From assembly GCF_000218685.1 (NCBI RefSeq), contig NW_006763311.1, positions 25,941-45,185 on the forward strand: 19,245 nucleotides of DNA, read 5' to 3'. Both the position numbers and the translations under genes were made by a program. Origin of the DNA: Serpula lacrymans var. lacrymans S7.9 (taxonomy: Eukaryota; Basidiomycota; Agaricomycetes; Boletales; Serpulaceae). This document shows, in pieces, positions 1 to 8,333 of the stretch (position 1 is the stretch's first letter; each line of letters starts with the position of its first letter). The notes under the pieces were generated by a model. It saw nothing but the letters and a program-made list of their open reading frames with translations. It did no database searches and had not been told where the DNA came from.

Positions 1-1032
1 GTGCACCCAATGACGATGAGGTGTCATATGAGAAGTGGCGCCTGTGTCTGCATTCCAATCAATGTCAGCATCAAGTTGGAGAGGGCAATGAGGATCAGAG
101 GGATGAATGGAACGAAGACTTGCATTCCCAGCTGATTCAGTGACCACAGTAGATGAATTGGCATTGTTGGGCGAAGATTTGGGCTGCTGAGAGGTATTCT
201 GAGAGTTGCTGGAGCCTGCCTGAGCCTTATTGCCGCGCTTGTAGCGATTCTTAGCACCCTCCACTGCCTGTTGGCGACTAGCAATGTATCTGTGGCATTT
301 GTCTTGGGTATGACCAAGTAAACCACAGAAATCACACTGAACGCGAGTAGAGGTGGTGGATTGGTTGCAATGATGGCAGTTAGGATGGGTGCAGATGCTA
401 TTGGCAGTGGTAGACGAAGAATGCAAGGCAGAATCGACTTCAGCACGACGACGGCGATTGACCTCTTCAGCAAGGAAAGCATCCCTGAGCTGGGTCTTGT
501 CCAAGGTGCCCAGAAGTAGTAGAGATGAAGTGAAGTGGGCATATTGATCAGGAAGCGCCCTAATCATGGCCATGCATGTCAATTCATCGTCCAATTCAGA
601 CAATGAGAAGCCAGTAGGACAAAGATTTTGAATCTGATGCATGCCTTTGTCAATTCTGGTCATGAGAGACTGCAGGGACTCATCCTCCTTCTTTCTGATA
701 GAGAAGAAGTCGTCATAGGCATTAAATCTCGTCCCAGGCTTCTTAGAGACGTGCACAATTGCCAGTTTCTCCCAGATCTTGACAGGATCATCAATGATGC
801 CATCAAGATGGATGCACTGCTCTTTGGTGACATTGAGGTATAATGCACCAGCAGCCTTTTCAGCTCTCAACTCCCATTTCTCTATTGCTTCAGCGTCAGT
901 CCCAGGACACTTTTCAGCGCCAGAGACGAGCCTCCACAGTCCCTTGGTCATCAACCAAGCTTGCATTTCACCACTCCACTGGGGGTAGTTAGTGCCAGAC
1001 AAGGGATGGAACTTGGGATCAGAGTCAGACAT
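1..1032 (-). CDS. copia Gag and start of protease (partial, 344 codons visible)
   Basis: Gag packages the element RNA in cytoplasmic particles, and the aspartic protease cleaves the polyprotein. The ATG is at 1032-1030 and the frame stays open to the window edge. The N-terminus (MSDSDPKFHPLSGTNYPQW) and the following helical region with WEKLAIVH resemble the UBN2/retrotran_gag family. A zinc knuckle of form CX2CX4HX4C lies at residues 233-246 (CDFCGLLGHTQDKC). After a Gln/Ser/Asn-rich linker comes the protease active site, Asp329-Thr-Gly331, within ADTGATSHMTPHRHW. There is no stop between Gag and protease, so the two are one polyprotein, as is usual for copia elements. The reading frame is in a different register from the longest ATG-to-stop open frame on this strand (542-24), which is only a shadow. 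Confidence 0.93.
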   Translation of the reverse strand, partial: MSDSDPKFHPLSGTNYPQWSGEMQAWLMTKGLWRLVSGAEKCPGTDAEAIEKWELRAEKAAGALYLNVTKEQCIHLDGIIDDPVKIWEKLAIVHVSKKPGTRFNAYDDFFSIRKKEDESLQSLMTRIDKGMHQIQNLCPTGFSLSELDDELTCMAMIRALPDQYAHFTSSLLLLGTLDKTQLRDAFLAEEVNRRRRAEVDSALHSSSTTANSICTHPNCHHCNQSTTSTRVQCDFCGLLGHTQDKCHRYIASRQQAVEGAKNRYKRGNKAQAGSSNSQNTSQQPKSSPNNANSSTVVTESAGNASLRSIHPSDPHCPLQLDADIDWNADTGATSHMTPHRHWVH

Positions 1033-2022
1033 GATGGGTGTTGTATAAGACAATAGAGCAATGATAAATGATGTAGGAGAAGGCTATAGGCGATGGAATA
1101 GTGGCAAAGACAATGGGCAACAGTAGGAGGCGAGCAGATAAGATGGTGAGGCGGTAGAGAGAGGATATGGAGAGGGTCAGAAAGCGCAAGGATAGGTCCA
1201 AATAGGGTCCAAAAAGCGTCCAAAAGCGATCCAGGAGGGTGCTAAGGCTTCCTAGTGCTGCTACAGGGTTACGCCTGTGTTCTTCTTTCAATTCCACACT
1301 GATATTAACAGAGAAATCGCCTCGAGACAGTGTTGGTTAATAGGGCTTGTATATGAGTCAACAAAGTGACTTAAGCTCCCCAAACACCACAGACTGAGAG
1401 AGGCTCTAGGCAACAGCAAACTGAGGCAATGCAGGCGAGCTTCACAGTCTATAGGCTTGTTCTATCTGATAATGGACAGAGTAGAGAAGATTGGAGCTTT
1501 ATGCACACACTAGATATGCCAAAAAGCGAAAAATAGGGCAAAAAGTCGAAATTGATGCAGAGACAGATAAGATGGATGGATTGCCACCAAATAAGAGGTA
1601 TAGGGAGAAATTTATAGAGTAATAGATGGCCCAAATATCACAAGAAGTGAAGCACAGGATGTGGAGATATGGAATAGGGGGCCAAAAGGTGGTCAAATGA
1701 TGATGAAGGCTCACAGAAAGGTCCAGCTCAAATCCAACCGCTCTGACAGGTCTCCTAGGGTTATTTAGGCCATAGAAGACGATGGTAGAAGTTACAGGAG
1801 GATCAGACAAGGATTGGGCGAGATATGGTGCAGATAAGACCAAAAAAGCGTCCGAAATGGGGGTAACTTGCAACAAGGAGTTGTTGTTGGAGATCAAGAT
1901 GAGATCAGAGTAATCTGAGGTGATGGATGAGATAATAAGAGTCCCAGAAGACAATGGTTACGATGGATAAGCAGTAGGACGCTTGGATGGTGAGATATGA
2001 GGTCAGGAAGATGGCTAGAGCA
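1033..2022 (-). other. long untranslated leader of the copia element
   Basis: About 990 bases lie between the primer-binding site and the Gag ATG. I see no convincing coding frame; the open frames here are short and compositionally odd. The stretch holds about four degenerate copies of a motif that reads on the plus strand as (G/T)ATATGG or similar, followed by CCAAAA(A)GCG, near 1160-1221, 1513-1528, 1662-1690 and 1819-1853. The CCAAAAAGCG cores at 1209, 1519 and 1840 are spaced about 310-320 bp apart, which suggests an old internal tandem duplication. A packaging or dimerisation function would be a guess. Confidence 0.55.
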
Positions 2023-2036
2023 CAGGGCTCATAACC
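2023..2036 (-). promoter_or_regulatory. primer-binding site for a half initiator tRNA-Met
   Basis: On the plus strand this reads CAGGGCTCATAACC, the anticodon stem-loop of fungal initiator tRNA-Met (loop CTCATAA, anticodon CAT). In element sense it is GGTTATGAGCCCTG. Drosophila copia also primes from an internally cleaved initiator tRNA-Met rather than from the tRNA 3' end, with a site starting GGTTATG right after the LTR. Position and sequence therefore agree with a half-tRNA primer. Confidence 0.85.
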
Positions 2037-2356
2037 TATTAAGAACAAAGCTTGAAGGAAGTGTCTAGCCACTTGTTGAGAGCAATCAGGGACTGGAACT
2101 GAGGTCCAATGTGAGTAACTATATTATTAGAGAGTATAACAGGTATACAGTACCTAGAGTCCAATGTGAGTAACTAGAGAATAGGAAGCATTGGACTCTG
2201 CAGTACTGTCCGAAATTTTGTAAACAAAGGTAAACAAAGCAGCCATAAAGGCGAAATAATAGAGAACACAATCAATAGTGAATGATAGAAGAATAGATAG
2301 AGAAAGGAATGAAAATATATAGGTAGCACAAAGGTGCAGAATCACCAAAACTAACA
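2037..2356 (-). repeat. 5' LTR of the copia element (about 320 bp)
   Basis: The inner edge is fixed by the primer-binding site. The outer edge is placed at TGTTAG (minus strand, 2356-2351). In element sense it contains a TATA box, TATATATTTT (2321-2312), followed by a pyrimidine-rich stretch, as expected for the U3/R promoter. The inner end reads CTTAATA instead of the usual terminal CA, which could be a C-to-T change. No second LTR is in the window, so the length is inferred. Confidence 0.7.
2104..2176. repeat. 18-bp direct repeat pair inside the LTR
   Basis: GTCCAATGTGAGTAACTA occurs exactly at 2104-2121 and again at 2159-2176, 55 bp apart start to start. Both copies lie downstream of the TATA box in element orientation, in what should be the R/U5 part. 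The repeats could reflect a small tandem duplication in the LTR or a repeated regulatory or polyadenylation signal. Confidence 0.85.
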
Positions 2357-2399
2357 TTCACTTGTTCACCTCATTACCTGAGCAGGTTACAAGTTATGA

Positions 2400-2999
2400 C
2401 AGCATATCTCTAAAGCTATCAGTCAATGGTCTTCTGCCATTCGGACTGCGTTAGACAGGTACAACAAGCTTGCAGCCAAGCAAAAAAACCCAGTACCTGT
2501 CCTAGAATATTCCCAGGTGGTGTTGTACGCTTGGTTGGGTGAATTTGAACTATTGAAATGTTCATGTCATGACATTCTAAAGAAACCATGGGCTGTGCCA
2601 TCAAATTGTGAACTGGCAGTGAAATATTTCAAGGTTATTCGTGCGCAAGAGGAAATCAAATGTCTTAATGTTGAAATCAGGAGGCTGCATGAGTGGGTTA
2701 ATGCTGAGGATGCACATCTGCTTGCTACGGCTGAGGGTACTGCAGGTGATGAGTATATTGCATTGGAAATTAATGCCATGTATCTCACCCGTCAGCATGT
2801 TAACAATGTTCACCGCCATCGTCTACAGCAGATTTATAATCTCAAAGGCTTTTCTGGAGATATCAAAGACAATAACTCTGCACGGCACAACAATACCATC
2901 AATTCTCAAGAATTAGATAACGGCGACGATGAAGAAGATGATGTTTTATTTGAGGAGGTTTCTAGGATGCAGGAGTGCCTTCAAAGAATGTCAATATAA
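2400..2999 (+). pseudogene. KDZ-type transposase, C-terminal fragment
   Basis: The frame is open from 2400 (an in-frame TGA lies at 2397) to TAA at 2997. The product matches the conserved C-terminal part of the KDZ (Kyakuja-Dileera-Zisupton) transposases that are expanded in mushrooms: IRTALDRYNKLA, then LEYSQVVLYAWLGEFELL, a PWAVPSN segment, YFKVIRAQEEIKCLNVEIRRL (read here in two halves), then RQHVNNVHRHRLQQI and an acidic tail. The catalytic core with the DDE residues is absent. The copia LTR ends about 45 bp upstream, so the rest of the gene is either displaced beyond that element or lost. An acceptor-like AAAG at 2412-2415 may mark the true exon start. Recognition is from memory of the family, not a search. 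Confidence 0.75.
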
Positions 3000-3483
3000 T
3001 GAATTTTGATACCAGATGTAGTTTATGATACCGTTTACATGAATAAGAATGTCAATTTTATGTTGATTATATTGATAGTATGAGTGGTACTGGATTGTCA
3101 ATTGCTAAACGGTTTTTGATGGTTTGCTATTTTTGTGTTTGTCATATCAGGATATCTACACCAGGACATAGTCTACAACTCATTTGATAAGCTGAAATGG
3201 CCAGCTTGTGACATGGCACTGAATGGTGCACTTATGGTCAGTCACACTCAATTCCGAGCTATTTTGGGCTGTCTTTTCACTATTCAGCAGAGCAGCCAAT
3301 TTGATAAAGGTTTCCTGAAGAATTAGTTTGGCCAATAGCTGCTTATCACCAACTCTACAAATCACACTGACGCTTACTCACACGTGCCAAGTTAAGTGCA
3401 GTCACTGCCTTACGACACACTCCTAGGTGTTTCTTACTACCACTACTATCACAACAGATAATATCACTACCACTTCTGACACT
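3000..3483. other. no gene recognised
   Basis: AT-rich DNA between the transposase fragment and the next gene. The one short open frame (3135-3326) resembles nothing I know and has no splice signals linking it to its neighbours. I see no repeat or RNA gene. The 3' UTR of the transposase and the promoter of the next gene should lie here. Confidence 0.5.
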
Positions 3484-5187
3484 ATGTGTGCCATTCATAG
3501 CAGAGAAGCAGAGCACCGATTAGCTTATCTGGACCTTGGGGTTAATATGGTGAGCCTCACACTTTTTGTTTACCGTTCTAGTTCACACAAATTTCTAGAA
3601 ATTTGATCATAGTGTTTGTCTTTTGGCTTGCTTTGAGATGAAGAAATCGAGGTTTTTAGGACTCGGGGAATCATTTTTTACAGTTGCGGTTTCAGAGAAT
3701 GAGTGGAGTCATGCAGTACAAGATGCTGTTTCCTTGATACAAGATATATTTGAGAGCACTGTGGCACCTACGCTCTGCAAGGCTTGTTTTAAAGCTTTCT
3801 GGGAGTCCATTGTCATTCCCGATCATCTGAAGCTTCCAGGTATGTGTTTTTATATGTTGCTTTTGCCAGGGTACTTAAGGACTGTCACAAAGTCAACAAC
3901 ATTACCCTGCAGTTTCCTAATCCCATCTCCAACTCATCCGTCAACGACACAGGCCCACCTTCACTGAATAGCTCTGACAAATATTGGACGTATGTTGAGT
4001 CCCTTGATTCAATAATGACTGAAGACATATTCGATGCAACATTCACCACATTTGACGGTGAGACCAATAGTGGTAACTTGCCGGTCACATCCACTCCCCA
4101 ACCTAGCAGTACTCCTGCAGCCTCCACCACCACCCCATTGTCGCCTCATTTGTCCTCCGGCTCCAAGCAGCTGCATAACTCTGACACCGACTCTTATTTG
4201 TCACTACACACGCTATCCAGTAATGTGCCCAGCTATAAAAACCATCCTCAAATGTTGTTTGTTAATGTGAGGAAATCCTCCAACAAAGCCTTGGCCAAAT
4301 CACAGCAATCACGTTCCGAGTTCCTTCGTTACATAAACACTCACTTTGCGCCGACCAATCACTTGTTGGAGAGGGCTCAAAAGTCTGGGGGTATATCAAC
4401 TGACATCAGCAAGGGCAAGGCAGCTACGCCTCCAATGCCCAGATACCAAAATTCCAGTGCCAAGGATGCCCCAGTACTTGCTCCCGCTAGCCAGCATAGA
4501 AGAAAGGCCTCAATTACGTCTACTCCACCTGACAATACGTCCACGTTGAATAAGCACGTTACCAAGGACAACAGGAAACCGGACACTGATCAGCCAAAGC
4601 ACGAGGCCAAATCTTCTTTGCGATCTTCTAGGGTCATCCATGAAAACAAAATTGGTAAATTTACAGAGCAGACTAGTGGCTTATGTACTGCTGTACCATC
4701 TCATGGATACGGTGATCCTTATGCAAGCCCCACTATTGTACAAACCATCAACGTTGCTTCAAATCCAAGTAATATTCCCACCACTACTCCACCCGTCTTT
4801 CCAGTTCATCATTACTTGTATCCACACCAAATCCGCTCCCCTATGCCTTCCTCCACCAGCCACACCATATCAATCACAAACACTTTTGTGCTCTCTCCCA
4901 GTTTCGCTGCAGCCTGGCCCCAACATAACAGCATTCTTGACATGAAGCTCAGGAGCTCTCTGAAAGAGGTATTAAGGGACGTGATCATTCATGACAACAT
5001 TTGGAGTGAGTTAGCACACTGCGTGCGCCAAGAGCCTGGATACCACCCTGAAAACTGGAAGTTTATCATTCAAGACTGCGGTATTCCCCACGATCGCATT
5101 GCTCAGGTTTTAAATGCTTTAAATGCTTTAGAAGCACGTCAGGTATATTGTAAGTCTAGGCCTTTTTCTTTCTTTCTTCAGGGATAG
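3484..5187 (+). CDS. unrecognised Ser/Thr/Pro-rich protein, 3 exons, about 533 aa
   Basis: Proposed exons are 3484-3549, 3599-3839 and 3893-5187, giving 1602 nt with consistent phases. The introns are 49 nt (GTGAGC..TTTCTAG) and 53 nt (GTATGT..CACAAAG). The ATG at 3484 starts MCAIHSREAEHRLAYL. Residues from about 23 to 100 are ordered and Cys/Phe-rich (SVCLLACFEMKKSRF, VAPTLCKACFKAFWESI). A long low-complexity middle is rich in Ser, Thr, Pro and Asn. A short folded tail follows (LRSSLKEVLRDVI, NIWSELAHCVRQEPGY, IAQVLNALNALEARQ). A possible last intron, 5143-5181, would leave the same TAG stop. A GTAAGT at 5150 offers a different end. I do not recognise the family. Its position between a KDZ transposase fragment and another spliced gene on the same strand suggests element cargo or an accessory factor, but this is inference. 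Confidence 0.6.
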
Positions 5188-5303
5188 CTGATGAACCAAA
5201 CAACTTAAGGATTGTTTTAGGAAACTGGATCATGTAAACACATTACTGATATACATGATGTACACTACAAATTGAATAGTTAGCAAATATATCTTCTGTT
5301 CGT

Positions 5304-6688
5304 ATGGCTCCCACTACAGCGCCTCGTATACAACGGCATAAACCAAAGCTCACTGATGCACAAAAAAAACATCACCGTGAACGTTTTGTAGAGCTAACAA
5401 ATGATATAGTCACTGCCCAGGAGGGATACGAGCAAGAAGCCAATGAAATTGCTCAAAAGCATGGACGGTACATATTGTTTACTACTTTTAAAACCATACA
5501 AAAACTCACCATAAACTACTAGGTCATTAAAGTGGACAAATTCACAGTTATACACAGGCAGTCAAATCACAAGACAGCATCGTTGTCCCAATGTATGGAA
5601 TGCATTTATCCGACAACAGCTACATGCTGCAAACAACGGTAAGTATACTTCTCACAATCCAACTAACTCATTACTATTGATATTATTACAAGGTCGTGAG
5701 CATGGAGATCATTATCGACTTACTGATTTCATTGCAAAAAACAGAAGCCTATTAAAACAATACAAGAAGCTAACCACTGCAGAACAACAACAACTTTAAC
5801 TACAGATCCTTGATATACAAAGTGCAAAACTACAAGCCAAGCATACAAATCCGAAGGCAATCCTGCAAGATGTCAATGCAACTTTCACCGCTATGGACCG
5901 CGAAGTAAGCAACCATCAAAAAAGTATTTTTATTTTACATTGATAGCATATTTTAGTGGACATCTATCTGCAAGCGCACCGGCACTGAAGGTTTTTATGT
6001 TGCTGTTTGGGGTGGTATTGAGCAGTTTTCCGAACCGAAGATGTTTTTCACCCAAAAAGCAGAATTGTTTATCCAACATGCATTGGATCTTGATCTGTGC
6101 CGCTAAGCACTGAAACTTGAGGCTTGGACTGTCAGCGGATTAGGTATTGTCCCTTTATAATTGTCGTTGATGTGGGCTAATTGTGATATTACTACTAGAC
6201 AACATCTCAACAGCAAACCATGCTCGACCACTCAACAACTTGATCAGTCAGTGTCAAAGACTTATCCAAGATGGTCTTGGTGGGTCATTTATCTGTATCA
6301 CTACATCAGCTAATTGAATATAGATTTGATTGCTGATGAAGATCATATTGCATCATCCGTACAAATGAATTATAACAACTACGAGAGAAAAATTGTAGAG
6401 AAATGTGGTGTCAAACTTAAGGGATGGCCTTTCCCAAAGATGTGTAATCCAAGTAAGATAGGTGGTAGGAAGGAAGTCAAAAAATTGGTTTCAGCGCTGC
6501 AAAGTCAACAGTGCAGGTGGGTAAAACTGACTACCGAAGAGGTGGAGGCTCGGAAGATACATACTGCAGAAAGGCAGAGAAACGGAGATGTTGTTTACAG
6601 AGACAGGAGAGCCACTCGTAAAAACAAGACTGTGGTAACAAGCACAGCAACTGTACAGTCAGATAGTGAATCATCACATGATACTTGA
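5304..6688 (+). pseudogene. six-exon gene of an unnamed mushroom protein family, two in-frame stops
   Basis: Exons 5304-5467, 5523-5638, 5693-5904, 5957-6143, 6199-6279 and 6324-6688 join to 1125 nt (375 codons) with every phase matching. The introns are 55, 54, 52, 55 and 44 nt with GT-AG ends. The product starts MAPTTAPRIQRHKPKL, continues with a charged helical stretch (LTDAQKKHHRERFVEL), VWNAFIRQQLHAANNG, NPKAILQDVNATF, GTEGFYVAVWGG, EPKMFFTQKAELF, and ends with NYERKIVEKCGV, NPSKIGGRKEV and a basic tail. I associate this pattern with a multi-copy hypothetical family of Agaricomycetes; no function is known to me. TAA codons interrupt exon 3 (5797-5799) and exon 4 (6104-6106), so this copy should not make a full protein. 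Intact splice sites and conserved downstream coding suggest recent inactivation. Confidence 0.72.
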
Positions 6689-6698
6689 ATCATGACAA

Positions 6699-6880
6699 CT
6701 ATTCACCTTCGCACTTATGCTTTGTCATATACGAATCATACATACCATGCTCCTCGAGTGTCTCAGCAGGAACACCAATATTTTGCGCAATTTCTGAGAG
6801 CATTTTGTGATAAGGTTGATTTCTACCTAGAATATGCTGAACTATGCACTGACTAGCCGGGGATAAAAGGCTTACTTACT
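6699..6880 (-). pseudogene. small minus-strand gene fragment with one intron, unrecognised
   Basis: A good intron on the minus strand (6879-6827, 53 nt, GTAAGTAAG..ATTCTAG) precedes an exon, 6826-6699, whose natural-looking frame reads RNQPYHKMLSEIAQNIG, then VPAETLEEHGMYDSYM, and ends at TAG 6701-6699. In the matching phase the upstream exon has a TGA just before GAG GAG CTC AAA. The ATG frame of that exon (MLLGRPSQKF..) is out of phase with it. A second donor-like GTATGT follows at EEHG. The unit converges with the gene on the other strand, the two stops being about 10 bp apart. It may be the 3' end of a broken gene or part of the same mobile unit. Confidence 0.3.
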
Positions 6881-7820
6881 TTTGAGCTCCTCTCAACGGC
6901 GGTGTTCAAATTCAACTTGGTCTTGATGAATTTTTGTGAGGGTCGACCAAGTAACATGTCACAGCCCACTGTCACGCAAGCTCATCATATGGATATAAGA
7001 AGAGGTGAGAAAAGAATACTTCTTGCGGCTCATAAATGCTCTGAATAATCAAGGATTGAGGTACTGAGATGTTGATGTGATCGGAGTAAGGATGAGTTCA
7101 CAGCAAACAGCAAGAAGAGGACTATGCAGACGGTGTTGAGACGACAATGATGGGGATGATAAGGCATGAGAATATTTGCGAGGAGTTTTTGGGTAGGTCC
7201 GGGGCGGGGCTAGCAAGAAAGTCGGAGTTAGAATTTAAGGGAGCGGCCAGCAGATGTGCACAGACTAGTCAACACATAGCGTTGTTTGGTAGTTCTATAT
7301 GGTAGTTCTATAGCACGGAGAGTATACAATTAAACTACGAACTGACAAGGAAAAAAAATGGTCAAAATTTGACAGTTTTTGAGTGAAATGTTGTGCTTGT
7401 CGTTGTCGACGATGAGCACACATGTATAGGTAACGATGGAGACACTGAACACGGTCCGAGCGAAGCGTGAGAAGGAATTACTTAAGTCTCAGCTAGGGTT
7501 AGGACCACGCATTATATTGTCAACCTACAGTCTACTCTTGAGTGCTGCAGCTAGGATTGAGCCGCCTAATTAGTGAGGAGGTCACGCTACAGCCCATTTA
7601 CTAATTAGTAAGATTTTTGGTGTCACATAGGTGTACAGCAGCTTGAATTGACTAGACTTATACCAGTTATAGCTAAAAAAAGCTTGAACTTGGGGCGTTA
7701 GCATCACGCAAACGTCACACCGTGCTTTGACTGTGTTCTGGTTAATACAGACACTCTGGAGCCAACTCCCGCTCGACTCCAAAGCATCTGTCGATGTTTC
7801 ACCCAGTGCTCTTCATTTGA
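6881..7820. other. no gene recognised
   Basis: About 940 bases without a coding frame I can support on either strand. The small local features are a 13-bp imperfect tandem repeat around GGTAGTTCTAT (about 7289-7312) and two CTAATTAGT copies near 7566 and 7601. A purine-rich patch lies at 7080-7260. Neither RNA genes nor transposon ends are evident. Confidence 0.4.
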
Positions 7821-7836
7821 CATTGTGTTAGTCAAG

Positions 7837-8037
7837 ATGTTCAGGCCATCAGATGGAAATCCGAGGACTAGATGGTCAGGTGCTCGTTTGTATGTTGAAG
7901 CCAAAGACTTTGAGCTGGTGATGGCTAAATACTTAGTTTGGGGGGCTCATATGATCAGGGCTTTCAATTTGAAGGAAGGACAATTTTATTTGAATGACTT
8001 AGTTGACAATGATATGTTCCTACGTTTTGGAAATTAA
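7837..8037 (+). pseudogene. short C-terminal-like fragment, possibly transposon-linked
   Basis: A 66-codon frame from ATG 7837 to TAA 8035 reads MFRPSDGNPRTRWSGARLY, then FELVMAKYLVWGAHMI, GQFYLNDLVDNDMFLRF and stops. An acceptor-like GTGTTAG precedes it (7825-7831), so it could be a last exon. The ordered composition and the NDLVDNDMFLRF tail remind me of C-terminal segments in mushroom transposon-linked proteins, but I cannot name the family. No upstream exon was found. The alternative is a chance open frame. Confidence 0.35.
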
Positions 8038-8096
8038 TGACTACACTGTTTCTAATTGACAAATTATGACATTTGTTTTATAGTATGAGAAAACAT

Positions 8097-8168
8097 GCAT
8101 TGGCCAGGGCTTGAACCTGGGACTCCAGCTTTCATGGTCTGGTGCTTTACCAACTAAGCTACCAAGGC
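8097..8168 (-). tRNA. tRNA-like gene, probably a tRNA-Phe pseudogene
   Basis: Read on minus, 72 nt. The acceptor is GCCTTGG against CCAATGC with one C/T mismatch. The D arm is GCTT..AAGC with loop AGTTGGTA. The T arm is CCAGG TTCAAGC CCTGG, fully paired. Both internal Pol III promoters are present: A box TAGCTTAGTTGG and B box GGTTCAAGCCC. A TTTT run follows three bases after the 3' end, as a Pol III terminator should. The anticodon arm is irregular: CCAG/CTGG leaves a 10-base loop, and the only T followed by a plausible anticodon gives GAA (Phe). The surrounding CCAGAC..TGAA..CTGGAG also resembles eukaryotic tRNA-Phe. This is either a decayed tRNA-Phe gene or the head of a tRNA-derived SINE. 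Confidence 0.6.
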
Positions 8169-8333
8169 GTACTTGGAAAGCATACTGATTGGTTGCATGC
8201 CCAGAAGGTCCAGAATCACTGTACACGGGTGTGGATCCCATTGTGTTGTGATACTAATAGTAAATACCTTGATCCAAATCTCAAACTTTCAAACAGAGCC
8301 TTCCTGATTCCATCTATCTTGACCCACTCATAC

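Larger units (their letters stand above)
1..2356 (-). mobile_element. Ty1/copia LTR retrotransposon, 5' part
   Basis: The element is read on the minus strand and leaves the window at base 1. In element order it has a 5' LTR (2356-2037), a primer-binding site (2036-2023), a leader of about 1 kb, and an open Gag-protease frame (1032-1). Integrase, reverse transcriptase, RNase H and the 3' LTR would lie outside. Copia assignment rests on a UBN2-type Gag with one CCHC knuckle, followed in the same frame by the DTGATSHM protease motif, and on a half-tRNA type primer site. Gag has no internal stop over 344 codons, so the copy may be fairly recent. The outer LTR boundary was chosen from a TGTTAG start and is uncertain by a few bases; the 5 bp just outside it (TTCAC) would be the target duplication if the other end matches. 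Confidence 0.87.

Noticed and set aside
24..542. 172-codon open frame on minus
   Set aside because: It is out of register with the Gag frame that holds the zinc knuckle and the protease motif; its own product has no recognisable features.
1499..1954. 151-codon open frame on minus in the retrotransposon leader
   Set aside because: Hydrophobic, low-similarity composition; it lies between the primer-binding site and Gag, where no coding is expected, and has no known motif.
3840..3869. 30-nt GT-AG intron in the 533-aa gene
   Set aside because: Too short for this gene set, and it leaves the reading frame that soon stops; the 53-nt choice ending at 3892 gives the frame that stays open.
7490..7505. 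Telomere-like AGGGTTAGG
   Set aside because: A single unit with no tandem array; chance match.
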